Assembly (NCBI GenBank): GCA_963777975.1
Contig: CAVZSO010000004.1
Span: 1-64,000 of the forward strand
Reading direction: 5' to 3'
Length of the DNA stretch: 64,000 nucleotides
DNA from: CSP1-4 sp963777975
GTDB lineage: Bacteria > Chloroflexota > Limnocylindria > Limnocylindrales > CSP1-4
A model generated the notes under the pieces. The model was given only the letters and a program-made list of their open reading frames with translations, searched no databases and was not told the origin of the DNA. The translations under genes were made by a program, and so were the position numbers. Positions 16,831 to 25,312 of this stretch are shown here, in pieces (within the stretch, counting starts at the first letter, position 1; each line of letters starts with the position of its first letter).

Positions 16831-17394
16831 TCAGACTCCGCGCGCGACCGCGACGGCCTCGAGTCTGGAGGACGCTCCGAGTGCATGGAGCAGGTGCCGG
16901 ACGTGGTTCCGCACCGTCTCGCGGCTCACGTGGAGCTCCTCGGCGATCTGCACGGTCGAACGACCGCGCTCGAGCAGCCTCAACACCTCCTCTTGCCGCG
17001 GCGTCAGGTGCAGCTCCGGATGGGAGTGCGGCTCCTCGATCACGCCGGACACCTGACCGAACACCCCGATCACGTGCTCGCCCTGACGCAGCGGCACCGA
17101 GCTGATCTCCACTGCGACGCGCCCACCGTCGGTGTCGAGGACGGCCACCGGAGCGTCGGTCACCTCCGTGTTGCCCAGGATCTTGCGGGCGAAGAGCTCC
17201 CGGGCCCGCCGAGTGTCCTCCGGCGCCACGACCGAGGTGAACTGGCGCCCGACCTGATCGCCCACGACCCTTCGGGCAGCGAGGTTCATCCACCGCACGA
17301 CCCCGGCGCGGTCGATCACGTAGCTCGCCACGTTGACGTGGTCGAGCGCCCCTTCGAGGTCTGCTCCCATGGCCTTCAACGCTTCGACAGGCAC
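16831..17394 (-). CDS. PAS-LuxR transcriptional regulator
   Basis: The 187-residue protein has an N-terminal PAS domain (LDHVNVASYVIDRAGVVRWM and the region to GVFGQVSGVI) and a C-terminal LuxR-type helix-turn-helix (LTPRQEEVLRLLERGRSTVQ then IAEELHVSRETVRNHVRHLL). It lacks a receiver domain, so it senses directly through PAS. The GTG at 17394 is the longest start; an ATG at 17370 is also possible. It diverges from the sigma factor gene across only 57 bases, so the two promoters overlap and it may regulate that gene. Confidence 0.85.
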   Translation of the reverse strand: MPVEALKAMGADLEGALDHVNVASYVIDRAGVVRWMNLAARRVVGDQVGRQFTSVVAPEDTRRARELFARKILGNTEVTDAPVAVLDTDGGRVAVEISSVPLRQGEHVIGVFGQVSGVIEEPHSHPELHLTPRQEEVLRLLERGRSTVQIAEELHVSRETVRNHVRHLLHALGASSRLEAVAVARGV

Positions 17395-17451
17395 GGATCC
17401 ATTCTCGCGGCAAACCGAATCGCCCGCGCGACCGTAGACACGTGCGTCGCC

Positions 17452-18599
17452 ATGGGGCTATCCGCAGTCGAGACCAACGGCAGGTCGCACGACACCGAGG
17501 CGCTCTACCGCGAGCACGAGACCGCGGTCGCGAAGCTCTGTCGGTCGCTCCTGGGCGACCGCGCGGAGGCCGAGGACGCGACGCAGCAGGTCTTCCTCGC
17601 CGCGCACCGCGCGCTCCTGAACGGCTCCGCGCCGCGGGAGCCGCTTGCGTGGCTGCTCGCGGTCGCACGCCACGAGTGCTACGCGCGCTTCCGCCAGCGC
17701 GCGGCTACTCCCGTGCCGACCGGCGATGTGCCGGACGGATCGACGCCGGACACCTCGGCTCAGGTCCTGCGCGCGGGAGAGCTCGCAACGGTTTGGGACG
17801 AGGTCGGGCAGATGCCGCGGGCGCAGCGCGAGGCCTTCCTGCTGCGCGAGATCCGCGGCCTCAGCTACGGGCAGCTCGCCGAGGAGCTCTCGCTCAGCAC
17901 GCCGTCCGTCCGCTCGCTCCTCCTGCGCGCACGCGCACGCCTGCGGCATCGCCTGCGCGATGTGGCCGCGGGCCTCGGCGGCGCGCCCTGGGTCCAGAGC
18001 CTCGTTCGCCTCGTCGCCGGTGGCGACGGCGCGTCTCCCGTGCCCGCGGCGACGAAGGCGGCCGCCGTCGGCCTTGGTGCGCTCGCGCTCGTGGGCGGTG
18101 GTGGAGACCTGGCCCAAACCCGTCACCACCTCTCGAATACGCCCGCGCACGCAGGTCCGCGCCACCAGGCTCATGCTCGCGCACCTCGGCCCGCGGCGCC
18201 CACAGCGACCGCGGTCGTGACGGGGCGCGACGTTCGTCACTCCGCGCTGGAGCAGTCGCAGACGCGCAGCGGCGGCTCACGGGAGTCGAGCTCCGGCAGC
18301 GGCGACCTCCGCACATCCTCCGGCGACGGCTCGTCCGGGAGCGGCCGCAGCGGCTCGGACGACGCGACGACGGTGGTTCCGCCGGCGACGAGCGGCGGTG
18401 GCACCTCGACCACCTCCGGCAGTGACGGTTCCGGCCACGGCTCCTTGGACGGCGGCTCCTCGGGATCGACTCCGGGCCAGGCAGCGGCTCCGCTTCGACC
18501 ACGACCACGACCACGACGTCTTCGGGCTCGGACGTCTCCGGCTCCGACGGCTTCGGCTCGAGCGGCCGAGACGGCGGCGGCACCTCCGGCCACGGCTGA
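17452..18599 (+). CDS. ECF-like sigma factor with membrane segment and long Ser/Gly tail
   Basis: Region 2 (EALYREHETAVAKLCRSLLG, DRAEAEDATQQVFLAAHRAL) and region 4 (QREAFLLREIRGLSYGQLAE, ELSLSTPSVRSLLLRARARL) are intact. About residue 190 onward is unlike a normal ECF factor. A short hydrophobic stretch (AAAVGLGALALVGGGG) leads to a tail of about 170 residues rich in Ser, Gly and Thr. A frame change near 18470 alters the end: in the repaired frame the tail continues STTTTTTTSSGSDVSGSDG and stops at the TGA 18597-18599, while as read it becomes Arg/Pro-rich and runs to 18645. The hydrophobic stretch suggests membrane tethering, with the tail perhaps outside. Confidence 0.75.
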
Positions 18600-18694
18600 C
18601 AGCCCGAGCGCGACTTTTCCGCGCCGAACGCCTCTTCTTCAGTAGGGACCGCAAGTACCGGCGCGGTCGCCCAGTACCCGAGAGGAGTCAATCG

Positions 18695-19591
18695 ATGAAA
18701 TGGACAGCTCTGCTTGCGGTAGCGGCTTTTCTGCTCGCCGTCGGATCGGCGAGCGCCGCGCCGACAGGGATCAAGGGAACCGTCGTCGCGAAGCGCGCGC
18801 ACGCCATCGTCCTGACGACCGGACGCAAAGGCCTGGCCGTCAAGGTGCGGGTCGCGCCCGGGCGCGTGCGGGTCGGCGACCGGGTCAGCGTCGTCGGGAA
18901 CCGCCTGAGCAACGGCACGATCCGGGCTTCGCGCCTCCGGGTCCTCTCCCACGTGAGGAGGGCGCGGATCCGAGGCATGGTCGTCAAGCGCCTCGCGCAC
19001 TCAATGCGCGTCGCGAGCGGTCACAGCGTCCTCACGATCCACACGAGGAACGCGCACGCAGCCTCGCGCCACGACGGCGAGGAGAAGGGCGAGCTCGGCG
19101 AGTTCGAGGTCGAGTTCGAGCACGGCAACCTCGTCGAGGACGATTTCAATCCGGTGGCCCCGGCGGGCACCGTCGAGATCGAGGGGCGCCTCGTGAGCGT
19201 CTCGCCGCTCGTCGTCTCGCTGGAGGGCCTGCCGATCGAGATCACCGTTCCCGGGGGCATGACCCTGCCGCCGCTGACGCCTGGACAGGAGGTCGAGCTG
19301 TTCGTGCGGGCCGGCGCCGGCAACACGTTCACGCTCGTCTCGATCAAGGGCGAGAACGAAAACGAGAACGAGAACGAGGTCGAGGCGAAAGGCACGGTGA
19401 CCAACTCGACGCCGTCCGAGATCACGATCAACGCGGGCGGCGCAACACTGACCTTCGCCGCTCCGTCGGGACAGACGCTGCCCGTGATCCCCACGGGCAC
19501 GTTCGTCGAGGCGCGCGGAGTCACGATCAACGGCGTGCTCACGCTCACGCGGCTGAAGATCGAAGACGGCGGAGACGGCGGCGACGGCTGA
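18695..19591 (+). CDS. Secreted beta-rich repeat protein, function unknown
   Basis: The 298-residue product starts at an ATG with AGAGGAG seven bases upstream and has a signal peptide (MKWTALLAVAAFLLAVGSAS). The rest is built of short OB-like beta repeats resembling DUF5666: GIKGTVVAKRAHAIVLTT, ARIRGMVVKRLAHSMRV, GTVEIEGRLVSVSPLVVSLE and VEAKGTVTNSTPSEITI. A charged low-complexity stretch, KGENENENENEVEAKG, sits at about residues 217-232. It follows the tailed sigma gene by 95 bases and could be one of its targets; that is only a guess from position. Confidence 0.7.
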   Translation: MKWTALLAVAAFLLAVGSASAAPTGIKGTVVAKRAHAIVLTTGRKGLAVKVRVAPGRVRVGDRVSVVGNRLSNGTIRASRLRVLSHVRRARIRGMVVKRLAHSMRVASGHSVLTIHTRNAHAASRHDGEEKGELGEFEVEFEHGNLVEDDFNPVAPAGTVEIEGRLVSVSPLVVSLEGLPIEITVPGGMTLPPLTPGQEVELFVRAGAGNTFTLVSIKGENENENENEVEAKGTVTNSTPSEITINAGGATLTFAAPSGQTLPVIPTGTFVEARGVTINGVLTLTRLKIEDGGDGGDG

Positions 19592-19615
19592 GCGAGCAAG
19601 CCGACCGGTGTCGGT

Positions 19616-19647
19616 GGGGAGCCGCGGCCCGAAGGCCGCGGCTCCTC
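19616..19647. terminator. Bidirectional hairpin between convergent genes
   Basis: GAGCCGCGGCC (19619-19629) pairs perfectly with GGCCGCGGCTC (19634-19644) around CGAA, with further pairs outside it. It sits between the stops at 19591 (+) and 19655 (-). Confidence 0.75.
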
Positions 19648-19654
19648 ACGGCGA

Positions 19655-21068
19655 TCAGACGGCGGGCGGGATGTTGATGTTCATCCGGAACAGATTGTCC
19701 GGGTCGTACTTCGCCTTGAGCTCGGCAAGCCGCTCGTAGTTGGTGCCGTAGCCGGCGCGTGCGAGGTCGTCCTCTCTCCTCGCCGAGACCCGGGAAGTTG
19801 AGGTAGACACTCGCCGGTCGAGTACGGGCCCATCGCGTCCCAGACCTCCCGGCCCAGGCGATCGCCTCGTCGGTCTGCGCCGGGTCGGTCCAGCTCGCCT
19901 CGGCCGTGACGAGGAACTGCACGTCGCGGCCGCCGTACGCCGTCTCGCGTCTCGCCGACGCGGCCATCGCACCGCCGTGGTGCCAGATCACGATGTCGGT
20001 GAGCGTCGTCGGCCGCCGGCTCGCGAGGCGCGATGATCTCGTCGATCACCTCGTCCGTCAACTCGTGCGACCGCGACTTCCAGTAGCGCAGCTCGCCCTA
20101 CGGGAAGAGCGCGTCGAAGCCGCACTGCAGGCCGAGCCACGGCCATGGGCCGCTCGGTCGACCACCGGCTCGGCGAGCTCGCGCAGCGGCTGCACGATCG
20201 CTCGCCCTCCTCGACCGAGCCGCTGTACGCGGCGGCGACGATCACGACCGGGCTGCCGTGGATGCTCCGGCGGGAACGGCGCGTCGGCGGCACGCTCCAG
20301 CAGATCGCGAGCGAGCGGACCTCGTCGGGCGCCGTCGCCATGAAGTCGCGCCACGCCGCGAGGATCGTCGCGCGCCTCCTCGAACGGGTAGAAGATCGCG
20401 CCGACGTAGACCATCGGTCCGACCGGGTGCGCCGGGAACTCGAACGACGTGACGACGCCGAAGTTGCTGCCGGCGCCGCGCATGGCCCAGAACAGGTCCG
20501 CGTTCTCGGTCGCGCTCGCACGCCGGAGCTGCCCGTCGGCGGTGACGATGTCGACCGAGATCAGGTTGTCGATCGAGAGGCCGTGCTTGCGGCGCAGGTG
20601 GCCGATGCCGCCGTGCAGCGTCAGGCCGGCGACGCCCGTCGTCGAGACGACGCCGCCCGGCACCGCCAGGCCGAAGAGCTGCGTCTCGCGGTCGAGGTCG
20701 CCCCAGGTCGCGCCGCCCTGCACCGGATCGGCCGTGCGCGCCGGGTCGACGTGGACGCCGCGCATCTGCGAGAGGTCGATGACGATGCCGCCGTCGTTGA
20801 CGGCGTTGCCGGCGACGTTGTGCCCGCCGGCGGGGATCGAGAGCGCGAGGCCCTGCTCGCGCGCGAAGTTGACCGCGTCGACGACGTCGGCTGCACCGCT
20901 GCACTGGACGATCAGCGCCGGGCGCCGATCGATCAGCCCGTTCCAGATCGAGCGTGCCTCGTCGTAGCTGGGATCGTCCGGAGTGAGCACCGGCCCTCGA
21001 ACCGTCTCCCGAAGCCCTGCCAACGCCTCTGCGTCGACGGGCGCCTCCACTGCCGGCTGGTTCGTCAT
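19655..21068 (-). CDS. FAD-linked oxidase (BBE type), frameshifted
   Basis: A berberine-bridge-like oxidoreductase of about 470 residues. AGGAGGG stands five bases before the ATG at 21068. The FAD-binding half is intact: LIVQCSGAADVVDAVNFARE, IPAGGHNVAGNA (the His that usually links FAD), GGATWGDLDRETQLFGLAVP, GLTLHGGIGHLRRKHGLSID and ENADLFWAMRGAGSNFGVVT. The cysteine of bicovalent members is not seen; HGGIGHL lies at that place. From about 20395 on the frame changes at least four times, but pieces such as TILAAWRDFMATAPDEVRSL and the final BBE segment YERLAELKAKYDPDNLFRMN remain. The substrate is unknown. Good conservation between the breaks suggests sequencing indels. Confidence 0.75.
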
Positions 21069-21151
21069 CGTTTCCCTCCTGTGAGAACCCGGCCCGAAGT
21101 TCACCCGAGCATACGCGGGTCGGGCCCCAGGACGATGGCCCTTCGAGACGC

Positions 21152-21868
21152 TACGGCGAGCGACGGGCGGCGCGGGCGCGCTCGGCCCAGATCTGCTCCG
21201 CGCGCGCGAACTCGGTGCCCGCTCGGGGCCGTTGCGCTCGAGGCCGTGATAGAAGGCGTCGCGATCGCGGGCGATCGGCCCGAGTTGTTCCGCGGTGAAG
21301 GTCCCCAACGCGGCGCCGGCCGAGTTCGCCGCCCGCGCCTCGAGGAAGGCGCGATGTGCGCGACCGACGTCCACATCGCCTTGTAGAGGATCGAGCCGCC
21401 GCGATCGAGCACCCAGGACATGTTCGGGAGCAGCCCGTAGTCGCGATGCACGGTGCCTTCCGAAATCGTCGACGAGGGATTGGCCGTGCGATGCCGAGCT
21501 CGTCTCGTAGCAGCCTCGCGGCAGTGAGCTTCTCCTCGAAGCCGTGGGCCGGCAGGTGCTCTCCCGGATGCGCCTCGCGCGTGTAGAGGAAGTACCAGTC
21601 GTAGCCGGGATATTCACGTGCGAGCTGGTCGAGCAGAGGGACCTTCTGCTGCGCAGTACGGTCAGGTGAAGGAGCCGAACTCGAGCACGACGCCCTTTCG
21701 GCTCCACAGCTCCGACAGGCGGACGCGCTCGCCGTCGAGCAGCGTCAGCTCGCCGTCGGGGGCCTGGTCCCCGGCATGGAGCATGTTCAGGAAGGCGCCG
21801 AACTCCCGCTCGTCGTCCCCGCTTTCGACGTAGACGTCGAAGCGCTCGTAGTTGTACGAGGCGCTCAC
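21152..21868 (-). CDS. Deiodinase-like thioredoxin-fold protein, frameshifted, TGA at the active site
   Basis: Starts at a GTG (21868) that overlaps the upstream TGA as GTGA. The N-terminal part includes APDGELTLLDGERVRLSELW and VVLEFGSFT, which matches the deiodinase motif FGSxT-Sec/Cys. The next codon as read is TGA (21664-21662). The protein continues in another frame: VPLLDQLAREYPGYDWYFLY, TREAHPGEHLPAHGFEEKL, then LLPNMSWVLDRGGSILYKAM and LGTFTAEQLGPIARDRDAFY, ending RAARRSP at 21152. At least four frame changes occur. One missing base after TG in that codon would give Cys and also restore the frame, so Cys plus an indel is the simplest reading; selenocysteine is the rival. Family members are redox enzymes of largely unknown bacterial role. 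Confidence 0.65.
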
Positions 21869-21990
21869 CAGCTGGGCCGGGACGAGGTCCTGAGGATCGC
21901 GTTCGTCGTCGTGTCCATGGCGACCGCGTTGGCCACAAATCGGTTCCGCCAGAGGTCGGCCTCCGACTGGAAGTCCGCGAGCACGGCGAC
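21865..21990 (-). other. Probable join between two sources of DNA
   Basis: The FlgD-type repeat of the GH18 protein breaks off within its last strand, and the reading frame runs into unrelated residues whose stop overlaps the deiodinase start as GTGA. That overlap suggests the 21865-21980 piece is the 3' end of a gene that belongs with the deiodinase gene, not with GH18. Gene content differs on the two sides. Confidence 0.45.
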
Positions 21991-24900
21991 GGCGGCGTCG
22001 GTGACCTTGGCCCGCACGCGATAGGTGCCGTCCTTGAGGATCCGCCCGCGCCGGTCCCGCCCCTTCCAGGTGACGCTCGGCGAGGCGCCCATCGGGGTCG
22101 TCGCCGACCAGACGATCCTGCCCGATCCGTCGCGTATCGCGATGGCCGCCTTGACCGGCTCTTCGCCGACCACGCGCAGCACGACCTTGTCTTGCCAGCC
22201 GTCGCCATCGGGCGAGAACGCGTGGCTGGTGGCCCCGCCCACGAGGCCGGGCACGACGGGCGAGACGCTGCCCCTTGGATCGGTCGTGTCGACGGTCAAC
22301 GGGGCGGTGGCTGTCGCCGTGTTGCCGAGCGCGTCGTCGACGCGGACCTCGGCGCGATAGCCACCATCGGCCACGCGGGAGCCGTTCGCCGCCCGTCCGT
22401 CCCAGGTCACCTTGACCTCGCGACCCGCGCCCTGGTACGACCGGACGAGGGCGCCGCCACGATCCAGGAGGCGCAACGTCCAGGCCGTCGCACCCGGCCC
22501 CGCGGCGACCCTGAGCGTGGTCGCGTCCTGGCGGCCATCGCTGTCCGGCGAGATGGCGCTCAGGCTGGCCGTGACCGCGGAGACGGTCGGCGGGCTGGTA
22601 TCGATGGACGCCGTCCAGGCGCGGAGGTCGATGGTCGGGTCCGTCATGGCGGCTGCCGGGGCGGCTGCCCTCGTCGAGCCGGCCTTGCCGACGAGCTGGA
22701 TCACGTACGCACCATCGGGCAGCCGCCTGCCGCCCAGGCTGCCGTCCCAGTCGTAGACGTGCCTGCCACGTGAGCGACCAGGCAGCGCGCGGCTTCCGAT
22801 GGTTGCGCCATCGCTCGCACGCACCACGCGCAGCGTGAGGGCGTCGAGCCCCGTGTCGAGGCGATAGGCGATGCGAAGGCCGTCGCGGACCTTGTCACCG
22901 CTGGGGGAGAACGCCGCGGAGAGGGCCGACCGCGTGCCGGTCGAGGTGGCCCTGGTGGCCTTGACCATGTCGACGGCCCCGATCGCCAGGTCGTCGATGA
23001 GCACGTCGAGGCTGGTCGTGTTCGGGGCGCGGACGACCTTGACCCGCGAACCGGAGCCCGACGATGTCGCGACCCAGACGTTGGAACGTGTCCTCGTCGC
23101 CACCGGCGCCCATTCCTTGAGTGGCCCGACGACCTCGTACCACGTCGAGCCGTCCCTCGAGCGCGGCCCACCGACGATGCGCAGCCGATCCCCTCGGGCG
23201 ACCCGGCCGACCTTGCGGGCCGAGCTGTCGGGCGAGGCCCGCAGGGTCAACGCATCGGCTATGACGCGCACGAACGAACCGACCTTCACGTTGCCGACGC
23301 TGGCCCGCCAGACATCGCCGACGTTCCAGGCGCTCCAATGGCCCTTCGTGTCCGCCGCCCGGACGCGGAAGGCGTAGCCGTGACCATCGGTCCCGACGAA
23401 GGTCCCCGACGTGCGCCTGGTGTCGTTCTGCCAGGTCGACCAGGCGCCGCCGTCGACCGAGACCTGGACGTCGTAGCGCTCGACCGCGGTGTCGTCGCGA
23501 CCGGTCCAGCGGACCTGGATCGTGGCATCGCGGGTGGTCGACGGCAGCAGCTGGATGCCAGCCACGGGCGCCGTGCTGTCCTCGCGGAACTTGGCCTTGA
23601 GCAGCGCGTAGAGCTCCGGCCGCGAGCTGTCGTAGCCGAGGGCCCAGATGCCGGCGCCACGCAGGCCACGCGCGTTGACCAGGTCGTACTTCAGTCCCAG
23701 GCTCGTGGCGTCGTCGTAGTAGAGCTCACGCCACGTGGTGGGACAGTCCGGGCAGGCCTTCCACTTGTAGGCCGTCCAGGGCGTCGACTCGGTCGCGTCC
23801 CAGCGCCGATCGTGCTTGGCCGCCGTCTCGATGGCCGTCGTGTAGAGCACGCTCGTCGAGTAGCCCGTCGTCGCCGAACCCTTCCGCGTCGGAGCGTTCG
23901 GGGCATCGCTCGTCGTGGACCAGGCACGGCCGTAGTACGGCACGCCGAGGATGATCTTGCTGGCATCGATGCGCGCCAGATAGTCGTCGATGGTGTCGGT
24001 CAGGTCATAGCGCGGTCCCGCCAACGGTGAGATCGAACCGGCGGTCGACGCACCTGACGTCCGGTAGTCGTAGCCCATGATGAACGCAGCGTCGGCGGCT
24101 CCCGATGCGGTCAGGGCAGCGATGTCGTAGGCGCCGATGCGGCCGGTCGTGTCGAAGGTCAGCTGGTAGCCGCGGGATCGTGCGTCGAGCGCCTTGCGCA
24201 GGGTGCGGACGAAGGTCACGTACTCGTCGCCATAGCCGCTCGGGATAGGTTCGAAGTCGAGGTTGACACCGTCGGCGCCGCGGTCGGCGACCGCCTTGGC
24301 GATCTCGCCGGCCAGCGTCTTGCGCGCATCGCTGCTGCCGAGGAGCGTCTTCGTGGCGGTGACCTGACTGCTCGTCCAGGCGAAGCGTTGCACCGTCAGG
24401 ACGACGCGCGTCCGCTTCGCGTGGGCATCGTTGATGACCCGGGTCAGGGCGCTGCTCGTCCAGCCGGCCCAGCCGACGTCCTTCGTGCCGTCAGCGCGCT
24501 TCCGGATGAGGTGGCCGCTCTTGTCGGCGCCGACGCCGAAGTAGGCGATCGTCGACAGGACGCTGTAGTCGAGGCGCGTCGACGCGTCGGTCAGCTCCCA
24601 GTAGGGCAGGAAGCCGAAGACCTCGCGCCGCAGACCGCCGCTGCCGACCGGCGCCGCCAGCACCCGATCCGACATCCATGACTGTGGGCCGTCGACGATG
24701 GTGCCGGGCCGGATGGGCGGCTGAGGCGAGAGTCGACGGAGCAGGCGCGGCATCGACCGGCGGCGAAGACGCAGCCGCGATCTGCGCTCCCGAGAGCTCG
24801 CCGGGCGGCAATGACCTGGGTGCTCGTCCGTCGACCGTCCAGTCGTCGTCGGGTCGGGGCTGGAAGGGGACGGTCACCCGTCCGCCGGGCTTGAAGTCGA

Positions 24901-25065
24901 TGCGCTCAGCCGCGTGTCGCAGCGCATCCTCGTAGTGGACCGACGTCTGGTACCGGCGGCGCTGGTTCGCCCGGCCGGACCGGTCGGATCGGCGGCCTGA
25001 GCCGGAGGGACCGGCACGAGGCAGACGGCAAGGACGGCGGCGATGGCGATCCGACGCAGCGACAA
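21865..25065 (-). CDS. Secreted GH18-family glycosidase with SH3 and FlgD-type Ig repeats
   Basis: The likely start is a TTG at 25065 with GGAGG six bases upstream, followed by a signal peptide (RRIAIAAVLAVCLVPVPPAQ). Two frame changes (near 24970 and 24740) occur before the long open part. The GH18 domain has VFGFLPYWEL, the catalytic DGVNLDFEPIP (DxxDxE), FIMGYDYRTSG and GVPYYGRAW, as in spore-cortex and chitinase-like hydrolases. An SH3-like domain (LTLRASPDSSARKVGRVARG) and three or more FlgD-type Ig repeats follow (SPDSDGRQDATTLRV, SPDGDGWQDKVVLRV). The last repeat stops abruptly at VRAKVTDAA (about 21,985). The final 40 or so residues (ADLWRNRFVANAVAMDTTTN) look like another protein, so the C-terminus is probably a fusion. 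Confidence 0.75.
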
Positions 25066-25312
25066 CGAGCACCTCCGATGCGGCGAACCGAAGCCACCGC
25101 GGCCATGACCGTAGGCGTCGACGCACCGTCCGACCATCGGCCGATGGTCCCGAGGCCGTCTGGTACGGTGGCCGCCGGTGTGGTCCGGTGGCGTCCGGAG
25201 GGACGTGCGGACGTCGGCGGGTCGTGACGGCGGCACCGGCACGTGGACGGTCGTCCGGATCGCTCCGGTATCCTCAACCCGTATCGAAGTCCGAGGTGAG
25301 ACGACGACCGGC

